Assembly (NCBI GenBank): GCA_051893555.1
Contig: JBJFHL010000045.1
Span: 1-10,565 of the forward strand
Length of the DNA: 10,565 nt
Reading direction: 5' to 3'
DNA from: RGIG7179 sp051893555
GTDB taxonomy: Bacteria > Bacillota > Clostridia > Peptostreptococcales > Anaerovoracaceae
The notes under the pieces are model-generated. The model ran no database searches. It worked only from the letters and a program-made list of their open reading frames with translations, and had not been told where the DNA came from. Both the position numbers and the translations under genes were made by a program. How positions within the stretch are numbered: position 1 is the first letter of the stretch; each line of letters starts with the position of its first letter. Below are positions 4,979-10,565 of the stretch, piece after piece.

Positions 4979-6232
4979 ATGAAAGAAAACAAATCTTTAG
5001 AATTAAAAGAAAGAATCACAAATACATTTTTAAAGACAGTCAGTGCATATGCCAATTTCGGCGATGGAACAATTCAGTTTGGTATTACTGATGATGGAGT
5101 GATTATTGGGATTGAAGATGCAAATATCGCTTGTCTGGATATAGAAAACAGGATAAACGACAGCATTTCACCGGTACCTGATTATAAAATTTCCGTAGAC
5201 AGCAGGACTAATGTAATTACATTAGCGGTTAGAGAAGGGCGCTTTAAGCCATACTATTATAAAGCAAAAGCATATAAACGGAACGACGCTGCTACGATTG
5301 AAGTTGACCGTATCGAATTAAACCGTCTTATTTTGGAAGGTGAAAACCGTTCTTACGATGAATTGATTTCCAATGAGACTGAATTACATTTTTCAATTCT
5401 GGAACAGAAGATGATGGAAATGACCGGAATCAGTTCAATAAACAACGACATTCTCAGAACGCTGGGTCTACTTGGTGCCGACGGAAAATACAGAAATGCA
5501 GGAGTTTTATTGGCGGATGATAACAAATACTATGGAATTGATTGTGCACGGTTTGGTGAGAGCATAGATATAATTCTGGACAGGGAAGTTTTCGAACATA
5601 AATCTATTCTAAAACAATATGATGATGTAGTGACGCTTTACCGTAAATATTATCAATATGATGAAATAAAGGGTGTAATTCGAAAAACCGTGGAGACCAT
5701 TCCGGAAAAGGCATTTAGGGAAGCAATTGCAAATGCACTGGTACACAGGACATGGGATTTAAATTCGCATATACGTGTAGCAATGTTCAAGGATCGCATT
5801 GAAATTTGTTCTCCAGGAGGACTGCCAAATGGAATAACAAGTGAAGAGTATCTAAATGGACAGATTTCTGTGCTGCGAAATCCAATTATTGCTTCCGTTT
5901 TCTTCAGGTTAAATATTATTGAAAGCTTTGGAACCGGAATTCAAAGAATGAATTCCGCGTACGCTGACAGTAAAGTAAAGCCAATCCATGAATTCTCTAT
6001 GAATGTAATTAAGGTTATTTTACCAGTCATTTCAGGTGATGAAGAATTGTCCGAGGACGAAAGAATCATATATATGAGCTTGGATTGCTTTGGCAAATCA
6101 AGTGCTCAAATTGTAAAAACTTCTGGATTTGGAAAAAACAAAGCGTTGAAAATCCTAACAGAACTAGAACAAAAAGGATATATTGTTAAAACCGGAAATG
6201 GCAGAGGAACAAAATATTTGAAGAATTCCTGA
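4979..6232 (+). CDS. AlbA_2 / HATPase_c_4 / winged-helix regulator-like protein
   Basis: This encodes 417 residues. The N-terminal part (about 5-115) has the Schlafen AlbA_2 pattern: ELKERI..., then VSAYANFGDGTIQFGITDDGVIIGIED (21-47). The middle (about 245-345) has the HATPase_c_4 pattern of this family: FREAIANALVHRTW (246-259), DRIEICSPGGLP (272-283), LRNPIIA (299-305) and FGTGIQRM (317-324). The C-terminal part (about 360-415) looks like a winged helix (SSAQIVKTSGFGKNKALKILTELEQKGYIVKTG). Family members are annotated as putative transcriptional regulators or ATP-binding proteins; their biochemistry is mostly unproven. The start at 4979 is chosen because GGAAGGG lies 7 nt upstream and family similarity begins there; an earlier in-frame ATG at 4919 falls inside the promoter/dyad. 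It is a single-gene unit with its own promoter and terminator and AT-rich codon use, unlike the genes left of ssrA. Confidence 0.88.
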   Translation: MKENKSLELKERITNTFLKTVSAYANFGDGTIQFGITDDGVIIGIEDANIACLDIENRINDSISPVPDYKISVDSRTNVITLAVREGRFKPYYYKAKAYKRNDAATIEVDRIELNRLILEGENRSYDELISNETELHFSILEQKMMEMTGISSINNDILRTLGLLGADGKYRNAGVLLADDNKYYGIDCARFGESIDIILDREVFEHKSILKQYDDVVTLYRKYYQYDEIKGVIRKTVETIPEKAFREAIANALVHRTWDLNSHIRVAMFKDRIEICSPGGLPNGITSEEYLNGQISVLRNPIIASVFFRLNIIESFGTGIQRMNSAYADSKVKPIHEFSMNVIKVILPVISGDEELSEDERIIYMSLDCFGKSSAQIVKTSGFGKNKALKILTELEQKGYIVKTGNGRGTKYLKNS

Positions 6233-6265
6233 GTTATATGGTGAACACACGAATACTCATACATG

Positions 6266-6295
6266 AAAGGGCTACATGTGCGAAGCCCTTTTTTT
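6266..6295 (+). terminator. Intrinsic terminator after the AlbA_2 gene
   Basis: AAAGGGCT (6266-6273) pairs with AGCCCTTT (6284-6291) across a 10-nt loop; the T-run covers 6289-6295. It lies 34 bp after the stop codon and closes the single-gene unit. Confidence 0.85.
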
Positions 6296-6634
6296 CATTG
6301 AAATTGAACAGAATATTGAAATTTCAACGAAAACAGGATGAAGATATCCTTGAGAGTTTTTTGGTTCAAGGGTTTCACTTATATCCGTTGCTCTCAAAAC
6401 TGCAGTAGAGGACGGCAGTTAATCACCATCTCCTATTCGATTGATAGCGAAACAAATCTGCGAATGCACCGACAAATGTTTTCCAAAAGCCAATTGCTTC
6501 TTTTTCTTTTTTTAACTGAACACTTAGCGAATCTACTTGTTGCAGTTTTGTGTTTTTTACAAAAAGTAAAATAAATCCAAATAATCCACCAAAGGCATTT
6601 GTTTTAACACAAAAAATAGATTCTTTTAAAGTTT
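6296..6634. other. Intergenic region without a confident gene
   Basis: This stretch of about 340 bp is AT-rich. Short frames on both strands have no ribosome site. The minus-strand frame ending at 6423 gives a somewhat protein-like tail (about 60 residues, roughly 6605 down to 6423) but has no suitable start. No tRNA, repeat or strong hairpin was seen. It may hold decayed remains of an older gene. Confidence 0.4.
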
Positions 6635-6640
6635 TATAAT
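6635..6640 (+). promoter_or_regulatory. Probable -10 box of the opine dehydrogenase gene
   Basis: A perfect TATAAT lies 41 bp before the GTG start, giving a leader of about 29 nt. No good -35 box is at 16-18 bp (the region is A-rich), so an activator may be needed; that is inference. Confidence 0.45.
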
Positions 6641-6675
6641 CGTAGTACAGAAAAATCTTTAAGGAGGTAAGAATC

Positions 6676-7791
6676 GTGGATAAGAATCTTAGTGTAGCAG
6701 TTCTTGGATGTGGAAATGGTGGAGTTGCAACTGCAGCAGATCTCACCATTAAGGGTTGTAAAGTGAATCTTTGGGAACATCCTGATTTCAAAGAAAACAT
6801 TTTTCCAATTCAGGAGGAGGGCGGAATTGAGCTGGAGACTGTGCCTGAAATACCATTAACACCAGGGTTTGCAAAGCTTAATAAAGCGACAACTGATTTG
6901 AAAGAAGCAGTATCTGGTGTGAATTTAGTTCTGGTTATTACTCCTTCCTTTGCGCATTTTGACATTGCACCTCAGTTGGCCGAAGTGCTTGAAGATGATC
7001 AAATTATTGTAATTTGTCCAGGCAATTTCGGTGCTGCAATCTATTTCAGGAAAGTGTTTGAAGAAAGAGGATCCGCCAAAAATGTTCTCTTTGGAGAGGC
7101 AGAGTGTATGATATATGCATGCAGGAAGAAATCACCTACGAAAATCTTTGTAAGAAGATATAAAAAAGCAATGAAATTTGCTGCGCTTCCAGCAACAGAA
7201 AATGGAAGACTTATGAACATGATTAATAAGATATATCCGGAGGCTATCGCAGCAGCGAATGTTTTAGAAACAGGTCTAAGCAACCCGAATGCTACTCAGC
7301 ATACGCCAATCATGATTCTTAATGCCGGACTGATTGATAGAACAAAGGGCGATTTTCTCTTTTACAACGAGGGAGTTACGCCGGCAGTAATGAGAATCAT
7401 TTATGCAGCGGATGATGAAAGGATGAAGCTGTGCGAAGCATTTGGCGTAAAAATAAGGTCGGGGTATGAACAGGAAGTAGCATGGTACGGATACCAAGGA
7501 GCGTCAGGGAATAACTTGTATGAAGCAATGCATGACTGCAGGTTTTACTCCACCAGTAAGGCACCTTCATCTTTCCAGGACAGATATCTTACAGAGGATA
7601 TTCCGTATGGTTTGGCACCTTTAGAAGAGCTTGCTAAGCTTTTAGGTATGGATACACCTGTGGCATCTTCCATTATTAATTTTGCGTCGCTGCTCACAGA
7701 GAAAGATTTAAGAGAAAACAGAAGAAGTTTTTCAAAATTGGGATTAGAAAAAATGAGCGCCGAAGAAATTCTGCGCATGGTAAATGGATAA
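6676..7791 (+). CDS. Octopine/nopaline-type (opine) dehydrogenase
   Basis: This encodes 371 residues. Opine dehydrogenases join an amino acid to a 2-oxo acid with NAD(P)H, or split the N-carboxyalkyl product in reverse. The N-terminal Rossmann domain has VAVLGCGNGGVATAADL (7-23), a dinucleotide-binding GxGNGG loop as in octopine dehydrogenase. The C-terminal half matches the Octopine_DH domain: NPNATQHTPIMILNAG (203-217) with His209 as the predicted catalytic histidine, and DRYLTEDIPYGL (302-313) with Arg303 and Asp308. The Arg and Asp spacing of five equals that of R324/D329 in scallop octopine dehydrogenase. The start is GTG at 6676 with AAGGAGG at 6661-6667, 8 nt away. A carboxylate/amino-acid transporter gene follows after 172 bp and a PucR regulator gene after that, suggesting a catabolic cassette. 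The substrate cannot be read from sequence. Confidence 0.9.
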   Translation: MDKNLSVAVLGCGNGGVATAADLTIKGCKVNLWEHPDFKENIFPIQEEGGIELETVPEIPLTPGFAKLNKATTDLKEAVSGVNLVLVITPSFAHFDIAPQLAEVLEDDQIIVICPGNFGAAIYFRKVFEERGSAKNVLFGEAECMIYACRKKSPTKIFVRRYKKAMKFAALPATENGRLMNMINKIYPEAIAAANVLETGLSNPNATQHTPIMILNAGLIDRTKGDFLFYNEGVTPAVMRIIYAADDERMKLCEAFGVKIRSGYEQEVAWYGYQGASGNNLYEAMHDCRFYSTSKAPSSFQDRYLTEDIPYGLAPLEELAKLLGMDTPVASSIINFASLLTEKDLRENRRSFSKLGLEKMSAEEILRMVNG

Positions 7792-7908
7792 AATTGTGTT
7801 AAGAATGAATTTTCACAAGATAATGGATTGAAAAAGTACAAAAAAGGACAGCCGAATTTCGTTTATTTTACAAACTATTAAAATTAAACAAATGGTATGA
7901 TGAACTAT

Positions 7909-7925
7909 GTAAAGTTTAGTTTTAC
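7909..7925. promoter_or_regulatory. Small inverted repeat upstream of the transporter gene
   Basis: GTAAA (7909-7913) and TTTAC (7921-7925) flank a 7-bp spacer, 39 bp before the transporter ATG. It could be an operator. A possible promoter, TTTACA (7921-7926) with AATAAT (7945-7950) at 18 bp, overlaps it but would start transcription very close to the ribosome site. Support is weak. Confidence 0.25.
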
Positions 7926-7963
7926 AACATGGTTAGATCTATCGAATAATATGAGGAAATGAT

Positions 7964-9373
7964 ATGATTAAGACACAGAGAGAAAAGAAACGTGTGCCAA
8001 TGAGTACTATTACAGTGCTCGTAATAATAATTTTAATTGTTGCGGCGCTAACTTACATTATCCCAGCGGGCGAGTTTGACAGAGAGACTCTTGAATCAGG
8101 GAGAACTGTCGTGGTACCTGGCAGCTATCACACAATTGAATCTACGCCTGTAGGTTTTAAAACGCTTATGGCAGTGATGTATAATGCAATTATTGCGGCT
8201 TCGAGCCTGATAGGTTTCGTATTTGTTGTAGGCGGCGCTTTTGGTGTAATTAACAGAACAGGGGCAGTGACTGCAGGTCTTAACAGACTGGTCGGACGAC
8301 TCAGCGGAAGGGAAACCCTTGTTATTCTGATTGTAATGGCAATCTTTTGTATTGGCGGCGCAACTTATGGGATGGCAGAAGAAACGATACCTTTTGTAGC
8401 GATAATGGTTGCTGTCGCGATAAAAATGGGTTTTGACCCTATAGTAGGTGTTTCGATGGTTATTTTAGGAACCTATGCTGGTTATGCAGGCGGAGCTCTT
8501 AACCCATTCAATACAGCGATTGCTCAAGAAATATGTGAGTTGCCGACGTTTTCCGGAATCGGAATGAGAGTTTTGCTCACAGCCGGATGCTTTGCAATTA
8601 TTGTACATCATGTAATCAGTTATGGTAAGAAGTATAAGAAGAAGGTGACATCCGGGGAGTTAATGCCTGATTACGAAGATTATGTTCCAGATCCTAATTT
8701 AACAGGCGAGATTCGTGAAATGACTAAAACTGACAAAATGGTACTGTTAGTATTAGTAGCCACGATTGGAGTGCTGATATTCGGTGTCCTTAAATATCAA
8801 TGGTATTTTGAAGAAATGGCAGCACTCTTTACCACTATGGGTATCGTGATCGGACTCGTTTACTATAGAGGAAACTTTAATCTTACCATGAAGGCGTTCA
8901 TAGATGGTGCGAAGGAAATGGCCGGAACTGTTTTAGTTGTTGCCATGGCAAGAGGTGTTCTTCTTATGATGACAGCAGGCGGTATTATGGATACATTAGT
9001 ATATGCCATTTCCATTCCACTTTCCAATTTGGGACCGGTCCTGACTGCTTGGGGAATGTACTTTGCACAAGGTATCATTAATTTTGCAATTCCTTCATCG
9101 TCAGGTCAGGCAACGGCTGTAATGCCGATATTCTCATCACTTGCCGACTTAAGTGATATTACCAGACAAACTGCGATTCTTGCATACCAATGCGGAGACG
9201 GTTTCTGGAATATGATAACACCTGCCCATGCTACTACAATGGCTTGTATAGGAATTGGCGGAATATCGTTCGGTAAATGGTTCAAATATGCGTTACCTTT
9301 AGTTCTGAAAATATCTGTTTGGGTACTGGTTGTCCTTACAATAGCAGTATTAACAGGATATGGTCCTTTCTAA
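7964..9373 (+). CDS. YfcC-family membrane transporter
   Basis: This encodes 469 residues and is a polytopic inner-membrane carrier of the YfcC/DcuC-like group in the ion transporter superfamily. Relatives carry C4-dicarboxylates, arginine/ornithine or related carboxylates. Hydrophobic segments begin at about 13-32 and continue at about 67-96, 118-131, 140-170, 203-218, 258-275, 284-301, 320-338, 358-376 and 445-466. Family-typical stretches are TYIIPAGEFDR (30-40), GGATYGMAEETIPF (131-144), GYAGGALNPFNTAIAQ (173-188), INFAIPSSSGQATAVMPI (372-389) and QCGDGFWNMITPAHA (409-423). GAGGAAA at 7953-7959 precedes the ATG, and the N terminus is basic (KTQREKKR), fitting the inside-positive rule. It lies between the opine dehydrogenase and PucR genes, so import (or exchange) of the opine or its product is the likely role; the substrate is unknown. 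Confidence 0.92.
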   Translation: MIKTQREKKRVPMSTITVLVIIILIVAALTYIIPAGEFDRETLESGRTVVVPGSYHTIESTPVGFKTLMAVMYNAIIAASSLIGFVFVVGGAFGVINRTGAVTAGLNRLVGRLSGRETLVILIVMAIFCIGGATYGMAEETIPFVAIMVAVAIKMGFDPIVGVSMVILGTYAGYAGGALNPFNTAIAQEICELPTFSGIGMRVLLTAGCFAIIVHHVISYGKKYKKKVTSGELMPDYEDYVPDPNLTGEIREMTKTDKMVLLVLVATIGVLIFGVLKYQWYFEEMAALFTTMGIVIGLVYYRGNFNLTMKAFIDGAKEMAGTVLVVAMARGVLLMMTAGGIMDTLVYAISIPLSNLGPVLTAWGMYFAQGIINFAIPSSSGQATAVMPIFSSLADLSDITRQTAILAYQCGDGFWNMITPAHATTMACIGIGGISFGKWFKYALPLVLKISVWVLVVLTIAVLTGYGPF

Positions 9374-9382
9374 TTAAGGAAT

Positions 9383-9397
9383 CCTGTTCAAAACAGG
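9383..9397 (+). other. Short hairpin after the transporter gene
   Basis: CCTGTT (9383-9388) pairs with AACAGG (9392-9397) across CAA, 9 bp after the stop codon. No T-run follows, so termination would be weak. Confidence 0.3.
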
Positions 9398-9442
9398 CAT
9401 TTCATCAATTATGAAAAACAGAAATAAAATAGTCATCTGAAA

Positions 9443-9480
9443 TGAAACGGCCTGTATACTTTACGTTACAGGTCGTTTCA
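9443..9480 (+). terminator. Strong 14-bp stem-loop after the transporter gene
   Basis: Bases 9443-9456 pair with 9467-9480 over the full 14 bp (one G-U) around a 10-nt loop. It separates the transporter and PucR genes, as a terminator would. The sequence after it (TAATATAC) lacks a T-run, and the other strand also lacks a good one, so it may be an mRNA-stabilising or Rho-assisted end rather than a simple intrinsic terminator. Confidence 0.45.
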
Positions 9481-9555
9481 TAATATACGAAGCAGATAAT
9501 AATTGGGCTTACATCATCCGCAAAAGATTTTTAGGTTTCGGTTTGCGTTGATATT

Positions 9556-9564
9556 TGGTATAAT
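9556..9564 (+). promoter_or_regulatory. Extended -10 promoter of the pucR-like gene
   Basis: TGGTATAAT is a perfect extended -10 element, the same nine bases as before the AlbA_2 gene. The -35 region is poor. Transcription would begin near 9571, giving a leader of about 105 nt. Confidence 0.6.
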
Positions 9565-9567
9565 CAT

Positions 9568-9596
9568 AACAACCCATAATTGGTACAATAGTTGTT
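9568..9596. promoter_or_regulatory. Inverted repeat at the pucR-like gene start site
   Basis: AACAAC (9568-9573) and GTTGTT (9591-9596) flank 17 bp and cover the predicted transcription start. The location suits an operator for autoregulation, but six-base arms can arise by chance. Confidence 0.3.
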
Positions 9597-9675
9597 CTGT
9601 ATTTATTTCAAAAGCAAAAGCACCAAATGACAATACCGACTATATAAATGGAAAACAACAGCGTGGAGGAAAAAG

Positions 9676-10527
9676 ATGGGAATTACAATTCGGGATATTC
9701 TTACCTTAGAGTCTGCAAAAGAGTTTACACTTGTTGCAGGGAGTAAAGGCTTAAATCGAACTGTAGATGTAATAGATATGATGGACTTTGCCTGGAAAAT
9801 GGAAAATAAGTACGCTTCTTTTTATTGTGATGGTCGTCCGGCTTTTGCTCCAAATAGTTTTTTACTGTCCAGCTTTCAATTTGCCGATGGAAATCCAGAA
9901 CTTCTCTATGATACTGTGGAAAGACTGATAAATGAAAATGTATCTGGACTGGCATTTAAACCCGTTTTTTTTCCGCGGCTTCCGGATAAGGTAATGAAAC
10001 TTGCAGAAAGTGCAGACTTCCCTATTTTTAAAGCGGAATATGTCACAACCTACAGAGAGATTATTGTAGATGTTACAGAGGCAATTAGAACGAGCAATAA
10101 TCTTAATGATGTTGCAGAAATACTTAACCGATTCATTAATGAACCGATAGGATATGAGGAAGTAACAAAACTGGCATTTAAAATTTCACCGAATTTTAAA
10201 GGAAACACCAGGTTTACTGTTGTCGTGCCTGAAAGAAACAGTGAGGATTTTAATTGCGAGCAAATAATAAGAAGTTTTAAAAAATACGGAGAGTATTCCA
10301 GAAAAGCTATACTTGCAAAATATGAGTTTGGTACCAGAAAAGCCATCATAATAATGGCTACTTCCAATTCTTCAAAAGAAGAAATGTTCGATACAATCGT
10401 CGACAATGTACTTGAAATATGCGGATTGGAAAAAAAGAATTATGTAATTGCATCGAGCGGAATTCATAATACATTTTCCATGTTGGATCGATGTATGATA
10501 GAGGTCAAAATGTTGTTGACGAATTGA
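9676..10527 (+). CDS. PucR-family regulator, ends before the HTH domain
   Basis: This encodes 283 residues. Residues about 3-125 form the PucR N-terminal sensory domain (ITIRDILTLESAKEFTLVAG, GLNRTVDVIDMMD at 25-37, then VSGLAFKP and ADFPIF). Residues about 175-280 resemble the GGDEF-like linker domain seen in CdaR/PucR proteins (TRFTVVVPE, RKAIIIMATS, YVIASSGIHNTFSMLDRCMIEVKMLL). Full PucR regulators then carry a C-terminal HTH_30 domain and run to about 400-550 residues; here TGA at 10525-10527 ends the frame first. The frame stays open after the TGA to the window edge (12 codons), so a nonsense mutation or a separately encoded HTH half is possible. GGAGG at 9665-9669 sits 6 nt before the ATG. 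Known members control purine, amino-acid and polyamine catabolism; here the likely targets are the opine dehydrogenase and YfcC genes. Confidence 0.82.
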   Translation: MGITIRDILTLESAKEFTLVAGSKGLNRTVDVIDMMDFAWKMENKYASFYCDGRPAFAPNSFLLSSFQFADGNPELLYDTVERLINENVSGLAFKPVFFPRLPDKVMKLAESADFPIFKAEYVTTYREIIVDVTEAIRTSNNLNDVAEILNRFINEPIGYEEVTKLAFKISPNFKGNTRFTVVVPERNSEDFNCEQIIRSFKKYGEYSRKAILAKYEFGTRKAIIIMATSNSSKEEMFDTIVDNVLEICGLEKKNYVIASSGIHNTFSMLDRCMIEVKMLLTN

Positions 10528-10565
10528 TTTGACACCACAATGCTCTGCTTGCATGTCATGAATTT

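Noticed and set aside
6338..6574. Plus-strand frame of 78 codons between the AlbA_2 and opine genes
   Set aside because: There is no ribosome site, the composition is random-looking, and it has no domain.
7867..7901. TTTACA and TATGAT as a promoter for the transporter gene
   Set aside because: The spacer is 23 bp, too long for a standard sigma-A promoter, and no good -35 lies at 17 bp from TATGAT.

Overview
The window looks like a chromosomal segment of a Gram-positive anaerobe of the Clostridia (Bacillota). This rests on strong AGGAGG-type ribosome binding sites, TTGnnn/TATAAT promoters, a short SipS-like signal peptidase I, a tmRNA tag ending in ALAA, and the mix of AlbA_2/HATPase, YfcC and PucR proteins. 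The family or genus cannot be fixed from the sequence alone.

The window has two parts that differ in base composition. The left part (about 1-4510) is moderately GC-rich, with GC-ending codons, and carries core genes. These are two small hypothetical genes in divergent orientation (63-437 minus, 564-830 plus), a membrane-anchored protein with a LysM/YceG-like domain (833-1336 minus), and a plus-strand operon. The operon encodes an RluA-type pseudouridine synthase with a structured leader, signal peptidase I, a degenerate second signal-peptidase-like protein, and SmpB. The tmRNA gene (4148-4506) follows with its own promoter, a leader hairpin and an intrinsic terminator. SmpB and tmRNA are the two partners of trans-translation, and they sit next to each other here.

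The junction is at 4489-4759. A 59-bp stretch holding the 3' end of tmRNA plus its terminator occurs twice, 212 bp apart, with no mismatch. The copies enclose 153 bp of very GC-rich, palindrome-rich DNA. Immediately after the second copy the DNA becomes AT-rich and the gene content becomes accessory. The simplest reading is that ssrA is an integration hotspot and the DNA to the right is an island or the remains of one, but no integrase lies in the window.

The right part (4760-10565) is AT-rich. It holds an AlbA_2/HATPase/winged-helix regulator gene whose promoter is overlapped by a long perfect-or-wobble dyad. An apparent catabolic cassette follows: an octopine/nopaline (opine) dehydrogenase, a YfcC-family carboxylate/amino-acid transporter, and a PucR-family regulator that stops before its expected DNA-binding domain. 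The inferred job of the cassette is uptake and oxidative cleavage (or synthesis) of an opine-like N-carboxyalkyl amino acid, with PucR as sensor.

The items most worth a second look are the ssrA repeat junction, the opine cassette, the self-overlapping operator of the AlbA_2 gene, the catalytically doubtful second signal peptidase, and the rluA leader RNA. No clearly new defence or mobile system is complete in this window.
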